Source: Lentibacillus salicampi
GTDB lineage: Bacteria; Bacillota; Bacilli; Bacillales; Amphibacillaceae
Length of the DNA stretch: 33,553 bases
Direction of reading: 5' to 3'
NCBI RefSeq assembly: GCF_004565465.1
Contig: NZ_SRHY01000035.1
Span: forward strand, 1 to 33,553
Shown here: positions 6,884-15,713 of the stretch, piece after piece
Position numbering within the stretch: position 1 is the stretch's first letter
How the letters are laid out: the number at the start of each line of letters is the position of its first letter
Notes under the pieces: model-generated
What the model saw: only the letters and a program-made list of their open reading frames with translations
The model's database searches: none
What the model was told of the DNA's origin: nothing
Made by a program: the position numbers and the translations under genes

Positions 6884-7990
6884 GTGAACGATGACTATTA
6901 TATGCGGCAGGCACTGAATCTGGCCAAGTCTGTTTCGGGGCAAACGAGTCCGAATCCACCAGTTGGTGCGGTTGTTGTCAAAGATGGCGAAATTCTCGGG
7001 TTTGGTGCGCACTTGAAAGCCGGTGAGGCGCATGCAGAAGTTCATGCGCTCCAAATGGCAGGCGACAAAGCGAGAGGAGCAACGATATATATCACGCTGG
7101 AACCGTGCAGCCATCATGGCAAAACACCGCCATGTGCTGATCTGATCATTGACAAGGAGATCAGCCGGGTTGTCATTGCCGTAATGGATCCGAATGAAAA
7201 AGTTGCCGGGCGCGGGATTAAAAAATTGCAATCAGCAGGTGTCAATGTTGAATGGGGTGTTTTACAAAAAGAAGCAGCGGCGGTTAATCAGGCTTTTTTC
7301 CATTACACTCGGACCAAAACGCCGTATGTCACGATGAAATCGGCTGTTAGTCTGGATGGCAAAACGGCAACACATATGGGCGACAGCAAATGGATAACCA
7401 GTGAAGCTGCCCGGCTTGATGTTCATCATTACCGCCATACCCATGATGCGATCCTGTTAGGCGTGAATACGGTTGTTGCTGACAATCCGAGCCTGACTAC
7501 ACGTCTGCCGGGTGGCGGGGAGAATCCGTTGCGCATCATTCTTGACAGCGATCTCCGTACACCGTTGGATGCTAACGTGGTGAATGATCAGAAAGCTGAT
7601 ACATGGATTTTTACCGGATCGGCTATCACTGCTGAACAAGCCAGTCCGTATGAAAGGGCAGGTGTTAGCGTCATTCCATTTGATTTTCTTGATCCCACAG
7701 CTATTCTCAATTACTTGGGAAGCCAAAAAGTGATGTCACTATTCGTTGAAGGTGGTGCTACGGTTAATGGTTCTTTTCTGGAAAGCGGAAAAATCAACCA
7801 GCTTGTGCAATATATGGCGCCGAAATTGATTGGCGGAAAAAATGCCCCGGCATCGATTGCTGGCAGCGGCTTTATGAGCATGACGGAAACACTGGCGATG
7901 GAAATCAAACATGTGGAGATGATTGGCGAGGATTTGAAAATCATGGCGGAACCGCGAAAGGACGATGCAGATGTTTACGGGAATAATTGA
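6884..7990 (+). CDS. ribD: Bifunctional riboflavin deaminase/reductase RibD
   Basis: Deaminates and then reduces the pyrimidine intermediate of riboflavin synthesis (EC 3.5.4.26 and 1.1.1.193). The N-terminal deaminase has the zinc site HAEVHAL and PCSHHGKTPPC; substrate-loop residues SPNPPVGAVVV precede it. The C-terminal RibD reductase begins near KTPYVTMKSAVSLDGK and contains LFVEGGATVNGSF. GTG at 6884 is chosen because AAGGAGGGG lies 8 bases upstream and gives 368 aa, near the usual size. First gene of the FMN-controlled operon; its end overlaps ribE by 20 bases. Confidence 0.97.
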   Translation: MNDDYYMRQALNLAKSVSGQTSPNPPVGAVVVKDGEILGFGAHLKAGEAHAEVHALQMAGDKARGATIYITLEPCSHHGKTPPCADLIIDKEISRVVIAVMDPNEKVAGRGIKKLQSAGVNVEWGVLQKEAAAVNQAFFHYTRTKTPYVTMKSAVSLDGKTATHMGDSKWITSEAARLDVHHYRHTHDAILLGVNTVVADNPSLTTRLPGGGENPLRIILDSDLRTPLDANVVNDQKADTWIFTGSAITAEQASPYERAGVSVIPFDFLDPTAILNYLGSQKVMSLFVEGGATVNGSFLESGKINQLVQYMAPKLIGGKNAPASIAGSGFMSMTETLAMEIKHVEMIGEDLKIMAEPRKDDADVYGNN

Positions 7991-8573
7991 GGAAAAAGGT
8001 ACCATTAAACACATAAAGCACGTCTCCGAAAAATCAATCCAGATGACAATCGGATCATCAACAGTCCTGGAAGATGTCCAGATTGGTGACAGCATTTCGG
8101 TTAACGGTATCTGTCTGACAGTAACCGCCTTTTCGAATACAGATTTTCAGGTGGACGTCATGCCGGAAACGATGAAGGCAACCTCTCTGAAGATGCTGGC
8201 AGAGGGATCGAACGTTAATTTGGAACGATCAATGCCTGCAGACGGCAGATTTGGCGGCCATTTTGTGTCCGGACATGTGGATGGAGCCGGGACAATTATC
8301 CGAAAAGAAAAGCAGGGAAATGCGATTTATTATGATATCGAAATTCCCGAAGAACTCGCAATTTATTTCATCATGAAGGGCTCTGTCGCTGTGGATGGAG
8401 TTAGCTTGACGGTATTCGGCATCAGCGGCAGCACGTTTACGATATCACTTATCCCGCACACAGTATCCGAAACAGTTTTGGGTGAGAAAGACGAGGGCGA
8501 TATCGTGAATGTTGAATGTGACATGCTGGCCAAACATGTGAAAAACATGCTCAGCCAACAGCGTGAAAATTGA
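7971..8573 (+). CDS. ribE: Riboflavin synthase alpha subunit
   Basis: Dismutates two 6,7-dimethyl-8-ribityllumazine molecules to riboflavin (EC 2.5.1.9). The protein starts with the family hallmark MFTGIIEE and consists of two homologous lumazine-binding barrels: NGICLTV and [14 protein letters not shown] in the first, DGVSLTV and further motifs in the second. At 200 aa it is slightly shorter than average. The ATG at 7971 is preferred over 7965 because AAAGGA lies at the right distance and MFTGI is the canonical N-terminus. It overlaps ribD by 20 bases, indicating coupled translation. Confidence 0.97.
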   Translation: MFTGIIEEKGTIKHIKHVSEKSIQMTIGSSTVLEDVQIGDSISVNGICLTVTAFSNTDFQVDVMPETMKATSLKMLAEGSNVNLERSMPADGRFGGHFVSGHVDGAGTIIRKEKQGNAIYYDIEIPEELAIYFIMKGSVAVDGVSLTVFGISGSTFTISLIPHTVSETVLGEKDEGDIVNVECDMLAKHVKNMLSQQREN

Positions 8574-8599
8574 CTCAAATAATGAAGGAAGTGGACAAG

Positions 8600-9802
8600 G
8601 TGTTTCATACAATCGATGAGGCGTTAAACGATTTAAAAGCAGGAAAACCAGTGATCGTGGTTGATGATGAAGACCGGGAGAATGAAGGCGACCTGGTGGC
8701 ATTATCGGAAAAAGCAACACCTGATGTGATCAATTTTATGATCACTCATGGGAAGGGGCTTGTGTGTACATCCATTCCATCGGATTTAGCTGAGAAACTC
8801 AAACTGCCACTGATGACGAGCCAAAGCAGTGATCCGTTTGGGACCGCATTTACTGTCAGCATCGATCACAAAGAAACAGCGACGGGAATAAGCGCTGACG
8901 AACGATCCAGGACAATCCAGGCTTTACTTGATCCCCAAGTGAACGAGGAAGATTTCAAGCAGCCTGGACATGTTTTTCCGCTGATTGCCAAAAATGGCGG
9001 TGTTTTGACAAGGCAGGGACATACAGAAGCTTCTGTTGATTTGGCAAAATTGAGCGGCGCCTTCCCATCTGGAGTCATTTGTGAAATTATCAAGGACGAT
9101 GGCACAATGGCGCGGCTTCCTGATTTATGGGAAATGGCCGAAGAATTTAATTTAAAGCTGCTATCGATTGCTGATTTAATTGCTTACCGCAAGCAACATG
9201 AAATTCATGTCAGACGAGCGGTAGAGACAACGCTCCCGACCGATTTTGGAACGTTTAACGTTTACGGCTACACCAATGATTTGGATGATAAAGAACATAT
9301 TGCACTCGTTAAAGGCGATATTCATGAAAACGCCCCCGTATTGGCCCGGGTGCATTCGGAATGCCTGACCGGTGATGTGTTTAGTTCCCACCGCTGTGAT
9401 TGCGGACCGCAGCTGCATGAGGCTTTAAATAAAATCAATGAAGCGGGTGCCGGCGTTTTAGTGTACATGCGTCAGGAGGGACGTGGCATCGGGCTGATCA
9501 ATAAACTGCGTGCCTACCAGCTGCAGGATGCCGGAATGGATACGGTTGAAGCGAATGAACAGCTGGGGTTTGCACCGGATATGCGCGAATACGGTATCAG
9601 CGCCCAGATTCTAAAGGATGTAGGTGCCGGAAAGGTAAATCTGTTGACCAATAATCCTGAAAAAATGCGGGGGCTCCAGTCTCACGGTATTCAAATCAAC
9701 GCACGGATACCAATCGAGACCGAAGCAACGGCGGAAAATGAACGCTACATGCATACGAAATATCAAAAGCTGGGTCATTTATTCAGTTTTCATCATAACT
9801 AA
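8600..9802 (+). CDS. ribBA: Bifunctional DHBP synthase/GTP cyclohydrolase II RibBA
   Basis: Provides both precursors of lumazine: 3,4-dihydroxy-2-butanone 4-phosphate from ribulose 5-phosphate, and the pyrimidine from GTP. The N-terminal half has [11 protein letters not shown] and THGKGLVC of RibB. The C-terminal half has the RibA zinc site [17 protein letters not shown], and [14 protein letters not shown] at 8600 (AAGGAA nine bases upstream) gives MFHTIDEAL, matching the usual family start and a 400-aa length. A TTG at 8570, overlapping the ribE stop, and an ATG at 8582 are in-frame alternatives with poorer ribosome sites. Confidence 0.96.
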   Translation: MFHTIDEALNDLKAGKPVIVVDDEDRENEGDLVALSEKATPDVINFMITHGKGLVCTSIPSDLAEKLKLPLMTSQSSDPFGTAFTVSIDHKETATGISADERSRTIQALLDPQVNEEDFKQPGHVFPLIAKNGGVLTRQGHTEASVDLAKLSGAFPSGVICEIIKDDGTMARLPDLWEMAEEFNLKLLSIADLIAYRKQHEIHVRRAVETTLPTDFGTFNVYGYTNDLDDKEHIALVKGDIHENAPVLARVHSECLTGDVFSSHRCDCGPQLHEALNKINEAGAGVLVYMRQEGRGIGLINKLRAYQLQDAGMDTVEANEQLGFAPDMREYGISAQILKDVGAGKVNLLTNNPEKMRGLQSHGIQINARIPIETEATAENERYMHTKYQKLGHLFSFHHN

Positions 9803-9872
9803 ATGTATCAAAAAACACCGTAAAACATTTTCACCGACTTTTTAAAGAAGGCAAAAAAAGGAGAGGATCCAT

Positions 9873-10349
9873 TTGGGAAAAACATTTGAAGGAAGTCTGG
9901 TCGGAGCGGACTTGAAAATCGGCATCGTTGTGGCACGGTTTAATGATTTCATTACGTGCAAACTGTTGGAAGGAGCAGCTGGTACTCTGAGGCAGCATGG
10001 TGTTAAGGATGAAAACATCGATGTTGCTTGGGTGCCGGGTGCTTTCGAAATCCCTGTGGTTGCTCAAAAATTAGCGGCGAGGGATGAATACGATGCTGTT
10101 GTAACACTTGGAGCGGTTATCCGCGGTTCCACACCGCATTTCGATTATGTCTGTAATGAAGCTGCCAAAGGGATAGCCAACGCTGCCGTCCAGACCGGCA
10201 AACCGGTTATTTTTGGCGTGTTAACGACAGAAACCATTGAACAGGCAATCGAACGTGCTGGAACAAAAGCTGGCAATAAGGGATCGGATGCAGCTGCTGC
10301 AGCCATTGAAACAGCCAATGTCATGAAGGATTTATTGATGGCACTTTAG
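9873..10349 (+). CDS. ribH: 6,7-dimethyl-8-ribityllumazine synthase (beta subunit)
   Basis: Condenses the two RibBA/RibD-derived precursors into lumazine and usually forms a 60-mer shell around riboflavin synthase. Family motifs: [22 protein letters not shown], the catalytic-histidine region [17 protein letters not shown], and [11 protein letters not shown]. 158 aa is standard. The start is TTG at 9873, 6 bases after GGAGAGG. It closes the operon; I see no clear terminator between it and the next gene. Confidence 0.97.
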   Translation: MGKTFEGSLVGADLKIGIVVARFNDFITCKLLEGAAGTLRQHGVKDENIDVAWVPGAFEIPVVAQKLAARDEYDAVVTLGAVIRGSTPHFDYVCNEAAKGIANAAVQTGKPVIFGVLTTETIEQAIERAGTKAGNKGSDAAAAAIETANVMKDLLMAL

Positions 10350-10384
10350 CAGATGAAGATGTCACGTGCTCTCCTATATGGTAT

Positions 10385-10390
10385 TATAAT
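10385..10390 (+). promoter_or_regulatory. TATAAT box before the Uma2-family gene
   Basis: A perfect TATAAT without a convincing -35. It suggests the gene has its own promoter in addition to any readthrough from ribH. Confidence 0.35.
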
Positions 10391-10419
10391 GGTAAGGATA
10401 AATGGAAAGGAATGATTGG

Positions 10420-10989
10420 ATGGCCATTCCAAACAGAAAAGGGAAATATTCGTACGCCGATTATCTGACGTGGGGTGAGGGTGAGCGGGTTGAGTTAATT
10501 GGTGGAGAAGTTTTCGATATGTCACCTTCCCCTTCACGTAGACATCAAAAGATTCTTGGTGAATTATTTACAGCTTTCTCTGTATTTTTGCGCGACAAGG
10601 AATGTGAAGTGTTTTTTGCGCCTTTCGATGTCCGGCTTTACACGGAAAATAAACAGGATGATGAGATCGATCATGTGGTTCAGCCGGATTTGTCTGTTGT
10701 ATGTGATCCAAATAAACTGGATGACAAAGGCTGCATTGGAGCACCAGACATAATTATAGAAGTTCTCTCGCCTTCATCCGTTAAGATGGACCGTTGGACG
10801 AAATATCAACTTTATGAGAAGGCAGGGGTGAAAGCGTATTGGGTGGTTGACCCTGTTCAGGGATCGGTGGAAATCCATCATTTAGCTGATGAACGCTATG
10901 AATTTCAGGGGGTTTACACAGAAGAGGATACGGTCGACGTTTCGGTTTTGACTGGCATGGAATTGGTTTTGTCGCAAATATTTGTGTGA
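10420..10989 (+). CDS. Uma2 family (DUF820) PD-(D/E)xK-fold protein
   Basis: A restriction-endonuclease-fold protein of a family abundant in cyanobacteria and present in Bacillota; cellular role unknown. The putative active site is complete: Asp90 in VQPDLSVV, Glu114 in APDIIIEVLSPSS and Lys128 in WTKYQLYEKAGVKAYWVVDP. The ERVELIGGEVFDM segment typical of the family is near residue 25. The ATG at 10420 follows AAAGGAA at good spacing, giving 189 aa; an ATG at 10402 is possible. It stands alone on the plus strand with no methyltransferase or toxin-antitoxin partner beside it. Confidence 0.85.
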   Translation: MAIPNRKGKYSYADYLTWGEGERVELIGGEVFDMSPSPSRRHQKILGELFTAFSVFLRDKECEVFFAPFDVRLYTENKQDDEIDHVVQPDLSVVCDPNKLDDKGCIGAPDIIIEVLSPSSVKMDRWTKYQLYEKAGVKAYWVVDPVQGSVEIHHLADERYEFQGVYTEEDTVDVSVLTGMELVLSQIFV

Positions 10990-11096
10990 GAATATTTGCT
11001 GAATGTAAATCATCATCCTCGCGGCTTCAACTATTTTATAACGTCAGAAAGTATAAGTTATGGATGACCTTATCAGAAACACGACTCATTCACTAA

Positions 11097-11119
11097 AGAA
11101 CGCGTGAATGCGCGTTTTT
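11097..11119 (+). terminator. Probable terminator after the Uma2-family gene
   Basis: AACGCG pairs with CGCGTT around tgaatg, and T residues follow. The stem is short (6 bp) but G+C-rich. Confidence 0.55.
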
Positions 11120-11192
11120 CTAAAAATGACATCGCAAATTTCAGGAAGATAACACGAAGGATTGGAAGTATGTATAGCTGGAGGCACTCAAC

Positions 11193-11390
11193 ATGAAAGG
11201 GTTTGTCTATCAAATCATCGTAGTAGGCATCATCTGGACGGGGATGGCGTTCTTTTTCCAAGATATGGATCGGATAAGCAAGTTTATATTTTATGCGACA
11301 ACATCCTGGCTATTATTTTTAATTGTTATATTCGTAAAACAGCTGATGAAAAGACGTCATCATGATGAAGATTCCACAACGGGAAGGTAA
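11193..11390 (+). CDS. Small two-helix membrane protein of unknown function
   Basis: A 65-aa protein with two hydrophobic helices, roughly FVYQIIVVGIIWTGMAFFF and FIFYATTSWLLFLIVIFV, and a charged tail (KRRHHDEDSTTGR). GGAGG lies 8 bases before the ATG. It ends 4 bases before the ABC-F start, so the two are likely co-transcribed. No family recognised; its ribosome site and hydrophobic pattern are the evidence that it is real. Confidence 0.7.
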   Translation: MKGFVYQIIVVGIIWTGMAFFFQDMDRISKFIFYATTSWLLFLIVIFVKQLMKRRHHDEDSTTGR

Positions 11391-11394
11391 TACA

Positions 11395-13278
11395 ATGCTC
11401 ACAATCGAGAATTTATATAAATCTTATGGGGACAAAACGTTACTGAATGATATTTCCTGCATTATCAAGCCACGTGACCGAATCGGGCTGATTGGTGTCA
11501 ATGGCACCGGGAAATCGACATTACTAAAAGTCATTGCTGGCATGGATACCGCGGAGAAAGGCTCCATCCATCATGCCAAAGATTACAAAATTGAATATCT
11601 GGCGCAGGACCCTGAATTGGAACCTGGCTTAACCGTTATCGAACAAATCTATCACGGAGAAGCAGCCATCATGAAAGTCATGCGTGAATATGAGCAGGTG
11701 CTACTTGAACTGCAGCGTAACCCTGACAATGAAAAAATTCAGGAACAGCTGATGGATAAACAGCAGCAGATGGATGAGCATGAGGCCTGGGAAGCGAATA
11801 CGGCTGCGAAAACCATCCTGACGAAGCTGGGGATTACCGATTTCCATAAACATATTGCTGCGCTTTCAGGCGGTCAAAAGAAGCGGGTGGCGATCGCAAA
11901 AGCGTTGATTCAGCCGGCTGACCTTTTAATTCTTGATGAACCGACCAACCATCTGGATAATGAGACGGTGGAATGGCTGGAGACTCATCTGGCATCATAC
12001 AAGGGCGCACTGCTGCTCGTGACCCACGACCGCTACTTTTTGAACCGGGTGACCAATCAAATTTTTGAATTGGATAAAGGCAATCTTTACATTTATGACG
12101 GTAATTATGAATTATTCCTCGAGAAAAAAGCTGAGCGGGAAGCATTGGAAAGAAGCTATGAGGAAAAGCATCAGAATACATTGCGCCGCGAACTTGCCTG
12201 GCTGAAGCGAGGTCCAAAAGCACGTGGGACCAAGCAAAAAGCACGGGTTGAACGAGTTCAGGAAATGAAAAAGCAAACATTTGATACAGATAGTCAGAAT
12301 GTATCATTTGAAGCGGGATCGGCCCGGCTTGGAAAAAAAGTGATTGAACTTGAAGGAATTGAAAAATCGTTTGAAGGCAAGCGACTTATAACAGATTTTG
12401 ATTTTCTGATTGTCCCTGGTGACCGCCTTGGGATTGTCGGACCGAACGGATCGGGAAAAACAACCCTCCTGAATATCATGGCAGGCCGCGTTACGCCCGA
12501 TAAAGGCGAGATTGACGTAGGGCAGACCGTTAAAGTCGGTTATTATACACAAGGTGAAGAGGAGCTTGATGGGGACAAACGGCTGATCGAGTATATCCGG
12601 GAAGTTGCCGAGGTGATCTATACTAAAAATGGCGAGGTCATTACTGCAGAGCAAATGCTTGAGCGGTTCTTGTTCCCGCGTCCTGAACAATGGAATTATA
12701 TCCGGAAATTGTCTGGAGGGGAAAGGCGTCGTCTTTATTTGCTGAAGGTTCTAATGTCGGAGCCAAATGTACTGCTTCTGGATGAGCCAACGAATGACCT
12801 GGATACACAGACGTTGGGTGTCCTGGAGGAATATCTGGATCAATTTCCGGGTGTTGTTATAACGGTATCACACGACCGGTATTTTTTGGACCGTGTTGTC
12901 GATCATATGCTGATTTTTAAAGACGATCAACCGATTGAGCATTTTTACGGTAATTACCGTGAGTTTTTGGAACGGGAAAAACAGCAGGGTAAACAACATA
13001 AAGCAAAACCGTCAAAAAAGCAGGAGCAGAAACCGCTCCGGAAAAAGAAGATGTCCTATAACGAAAAAATGGAATGGGAAACGATCGAGGATGACATAAC
13101 CGAACTGGAAACTACGATTGAAAATCTTCAGCAGCAAATTGCCGGTGCCGGAAGTGATGCCGGGAAAGTGCAGGAGCTGTACAAGGAACAACAGGAAACT
13201 GAAGAAAAACTGAAAGAAAAGATGGAACGTTGGGAAGAGCTTTCTCTGCTGGCAGAGGAGTTAGAGGACTCTAGATGA
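11395..13278 (+). CDS. ABC-F family ATPase, YfmR/Uup-like
   Basis: A soluble ABC protein with two nucleotide-binding domains and no membrane part. ABC-F proteins act on ribosomes, and the Uup/YfmR branch helps resolve stalled translation. Domain 1 has GVNGTGKST (34-42), LSGGQKKRVA and LLILDEPTNHLD. The linker (P-site interaction motif region) is rich in Arg/Lys. Domain 2 has GPNGSGKTT, LSGGERRRLY and LLLDEPTNDLD. A C-terminal coiled coil of about 75 residues (EDDITELETTIENLQQQI) is characteristic of Uup/YfmR and separates it from short antibiotic-resistance types. The ATG at 11395 has GGGAAGG upstream and gives 627 aa, near B. subtilis YfmR. Assignment to YfmR is by domain layout. Confidence 0.9.
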   Translation: MLTIENLYKSYGDKTLLNDISCIIKPRDRIGLIGVNGTGKSTLLKVIAGMDTAEKGSIHHAKDYKIEYLAQDPELEPGLTVIEQIYHGEAAIMKVMREYEQVLLELQRNPDNEKIQEQLMDKQQQMDEHEAWEANTAAKTILTKLGITDFHKHIAALSGGQKKRVAIAKALIQPADLLILDEPTNHLDNETVEWLETHLASYKGALLLVTHDRYFLNRVTNQIFELDKGNLYIYDGNYELFLEKKAEREALERSYEEKHQNTLRRELAWLKRGPKARGTKQKARVERVQEMKKQTFDTDSQNVSFEAGSARLGKKVIELEGIEKSFEGKRLITDFDFLIVPGDRLGIVGPNGSGKTTLLNIMAGRVTPDKGEIDVGQTVKVGYYTQGEEELDGDKRLIEYIREVAEVIYTKNGEVITAEQMLERFLFPRPEQWNYIRKLSGGERRRLYLLKVLMSEPNVLLLDEPTNDLDTQTLGVLEEYLDQFPGVVITVSHDRYFLDRVVDHMLIFKDDQPIEHFYGNYREFLEREKQQGKQHKAKPSKKQEQKPLRKKKMSYNEKMEWETIEDDITELETTIENLQQQIAGAGSDAGKVQELYKEQQETEEKLKEKMERWEELSLLAEELEDSR

Positions 13279-13280
13279 CA

Positions 13281-13309
13281 CAGTCTGGATGGTGTTGCCA
13301 TCCAGACTG
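13281..13309 (+). terminator. Strong hairpin after the ABC-F gene, without a T run
   Basis: CAGTCTGGATGG and CCATCCAGACTG form a perfect 12-bp stem with a 5-base loop, starting 3 bases after the stop. On the plus strand it is followed by AAAAAA, not T. It may stabilise the mRNA end or terminate inefficiently. Confidence 0.5.
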
Positions 13310-13487
13310 AAAAAAGAGGTCAGTGATTTGTCTGTAATGCCTATGTGGAAATTTTTCTTCATTCTTTATCAGTCTTAGACAGTATATCGTTATACGTATA
13401 GACCTGGAATTTAGATGCTGAACTACATAAATTTGTATATTCCTCAATTTTTATGTTTAATTTATATAGTATTGCGGAAAATAAAAA

Positions 13488-13496
13488 TGGTATACT
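13488..13496 (+). promoter_or_regulatory. Extended -10 promoter of the 221-aa protein gene
   Basis: TGGTATACT is an extended -10 (TGnTATACT), 25 bases before the start codon, in an A+T-rich stretch. No good -35 at standard spacing, which extended -10 promoters tolerate. Confidence 0.5.
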
Positions 13497-13521
13497 AGAT
13501 AAAATCGGAGGAGGTATGAGA

Positions 13522-14187
13522 ATGAAACTGTTTCAAGTTAGAAAAGGGCAATTTGTGTATTATAAAAATGAACTCCATAAGGTCTATTCAGTAAAACCGA
13601 TGTTCAAACAATCTGTCCACCTTTACCGTTTAAAGGATATGCAGCAGGACATAACAAGTGCCAACAATATTGAACCGTGCAGACCGAAACATAATGATAC
13701 ATTTATTTTTTACGGAAGGCGTTACACGATTGATAAAAACAGGAGACCAGAACAAGGGGATTACATTTTAATTATCAAGCCTGCACCTGATTTTTTGGAT
13801 CATTATTCCCTGAACGAAATTGAAAAGGTCGATAGTGTGGAAGATGGAAATGTCGTGACAACACGGGATAATGGTGTGAAACATAGTGAATATGTTGTAT
13901 TGGTTCCCGGGAAAGCTGAGGGAAGTGATGACATAGCGTATTATGATAAGGCACTTGTTTCGGAAACACAGTTGCAGGAAGATGAATCACCACTCATGAG
14001 CGATGATGGGGCGGATAATCCTGTTGTTGGCGATATTTATTTTGATGTTCAAAAACAGGCAAAGTCAATGATTATAGCTATGACAGACGATGAAGTGTTT
14101 TTGGGACATAATGTCAGCGTGCATGTAACGGAGCTGTCGGACGAGAATAAATTCAGATTAATATATCGCTTTGATGAGGGATTTTAA
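13522..14187 (+). CDS. Uncharacterised 221-aa cytoplasmic protein
   Basis: I do not recognise the family. It starts MKLFQVRKGQFVYYKNELHK, has no signal peptide or membrane helix, and alternates short beta-like segments (YRLKDMQQDIT, RRYTIDKN, GDYILIIKP, EYVVLVPG, GDIYFDVQKQ) that could be two or more small SH3/KOW-like barrels. The middle (about 150-185) is acidic and low in hydrophobics, probably a linker. The ATG at 13522 follows GGAGGAGG; 13516 is also possible. It is monocistronic, ending 16 bases before a strong shared terminator. Function unknown. Confidence 0.7.
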   Translation: MKLFQVRKGQFVYYKNELHKVYSVKPMFKQSVHLYRLKDMQQDITSANNIEPCRPKHNDTFIFYGRRYTIDKNRRPEQGDYILIIKPAPDFLDHYSLNEIEKVDSVEDGNVVTTRDNGVKHSEYVVLVPGKAEGSDDIAYYDKALVSETQLQEDESPLMSDDGADNPVVGDIYFDVQKQAKSMIIAMTDDEVFLGHNVSVHVTELSDENKFRLIYRFDEGF

Positions 14188-14203
14188 GGCTATAGCGCGT
14201 AAA

Positions 14204-14242
14204 CGAAAAGAAGCACCAGCTCGACACAGGTGCTTCTTTTCG
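14204..14242. terminator. Bidirectional terminator
   Basis: CGAAAAGAAGCACC pairs perfectly with GGTGCTTCTTTTCG (14 bp, 11-base loop). The A/T-rich base of the stem supplies T runs in both directions, serving the genes ending at 14187 (plus) and 14247 (minus). Confidence 0.9.
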
Positions 14243-14246
14243 CTTA

Positions 14247-15587
14247 TCATTCGAGCATACTTTCCGCTTTATACCCGAGGCTATTAATCGGATCCTTTGG
14301 TGAGGAATATGGCGGGGCGTAACCCAGCTCCAATTCCGGAAGGTCGCGGACGGTCATGTTTGCCTTCATAGCTGTTGCCAGTACCGCCAGTCGCTTATCA
14401 ATACCTTCCCTGCCAACGGCTTGTGCGCCATATAGGCGTCCATTTTCGGCGTCAAAAAGAACTTTTATGCAGATTTTTCTAGCATTGGGGTAATACCCAG
14501 CATGCGATAGCGCCTCGTGTACAGCTTCTTTATAGTTGATCCCTAATTGATTTAAGACCGTTTTATTCAATCCCACTGCACCAGCACTTAAGTCAAATAT
14601 TTTGAAAATAGCTGTCCCCTGAACACCCGCATATGGGGTGTTGCCGCCCTGGAGATGGTGAGCAATAATAAATGCCTGACGATGTGCTGGGCCAGCAAGC
14701 GCCACATGTCTTGGTGTCCTTGTCAAAAGGTCGTTTGTCTGGACTGCATCACCTAAAGCGTAGATAGACGGATCACTGGTTTGCATATAATCATTTACTT
14801 TAATAGCACCTGTTGCACCTATTTCCAGTCCACTGTCTTCTGCCAGTTTTGTATTCGGCTGAATTCCGACTGCCATCAAGGTCATGTCAGCTTGAATACG
14901 TTTTCCGCTTGTTAAATTGAGCGTCGCCCCGGCGTTTGAAAACGACTCCAGTCCGTCATTCATTATAAGCTGAACACCTTTTGCTTTCAGGTGATCTTCA
15001 ATAATGCCAGCCATATCGTTATCAACCAGTTTCATAACGTGTTCCGAATGGTCAATGATCGTGCAGTCAATCCCACGTTCCAACAGGTTTTCCACCATTT
15101 CCATCCCGACAAAGCCGGCTCCGACAATCGCACAATTCTGAGGTTTTTCCGTTTCAATAAAACGCTCAATCGCGTCCATGTCCGGTATGCGGTGCAGGGT
15201 GAATGTCCGTTTAACATTCTCCCCCTCCAGTTCAGGACTTTTGGCAGAAGCGCCTGGAGACAGGATCAATTTATCATAGGATGCCTGGTGTTCACCTGCA
15301 GAATTTTGATAGGTGAGCTGTTTGTTTGTCCGGTTGATGGCTATGACTTCAGTATTGGTTTGTAGATTGATGTTGTATTTCTTGGCAAACTTTTCACTGC
15401 TGACAAGGAGATGATCCCGCTTGTCAACAACGCCACCGATATAATAAGGCATACCGCACGTTGAGAATGCGATCTGTTCACCTTTATCAAACAGCGTAAT
15501 ATCTGCTTCGCTGTCATTTCGGCGGATTTGGGCTGCAACATTGGCTCCGCCTGCGACACCTCCGACAATAATGATTTTTTCAGTCAT
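14247..15587 (-). CDS. cdr: CoA-disulfide reductase (FAD-dependent)
   Basis: Reduces CoA disulfide with NAD(P)H, keeping coenzyme A thiol in organisms that use it as a redox buffer (EC 1.8.1.14). The FAD-binding motif is IIIVGGVAGGANVAAQ at 5-20. The single active cysteine is Cys44 in AFSTCGMPYYIGG, the signature of this branch of flavoprotein disulfide reductases. The NAD(P)-binding glycines are in AIVGAGFVGMEM near 155, and ALGDAVQ is the second FAD contact. At 446 aa there is no C-terminal rhodanese domain. GGGAGG lies 8 bases before the ATG. It is a single gene on the minus strand. Confidence 0.92.
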   Translation of the reverse strand: MTEKIIIVGGVAGGANVAAQIRRNDSEADITLFDKGEQIAFSTCGMPYYIGGVVDKRDHLLVSSEKFAKKYNINLQTNTEVIAINRTNKQLTYQNSAGEHQASYDKLILSPGASAKSPELEGENVKRTFTLHRIPDMDAIERFIETEKPQNCAIVGAGFVGMEMVENLLERGIDCTIIDHSEHVMKLVDNDMAGIIEDHLKAKGVQLIMNDGLESFSNAGATLNLTSGKRIQADMTLMAVGIQPNTKLAEDSGLEIGATGAIKVNDYMQTSDPSIYALGDAVQTNDLLTRTPRHVALAGPAHRQAFIIAHHLQGGNTPYAGVQGTAIFKIFDLSAGAVGLNKTVLNQLGINYKEAVHEALSHAGYYPNARKICIKVLFDAENGRLYGAQAVGREGIDKRLAVLATAMKANMTVRDLPELELGYAPPYSSPKDPINSLGYKAESMLE

Positions 15588-15680
15588 ATGTATGACCTCC
15601 CTTTTATTCGTAAATTTCCCGTTTTTGCGAGTGTATAACCTTAAATGCTAAAGTTCACAGTTGATACGCCAAAGTAAGCT

Positions 15681-15708
15681 AAAAGGAAGCCTGCAGGTGC
15701 AGACTTCC
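15681..15708 (-). terminator. Terminator of the kynurenine operon
   Basis: On the minus strand GGAAGTCTGCA and TGCAGGCTTCC form an 11-bp stem with one mismatch, then TTTT. It starts 6 bases after the transporter stop. Confidence 0.8.
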
Positions 15709-15713
15709 GGCAA

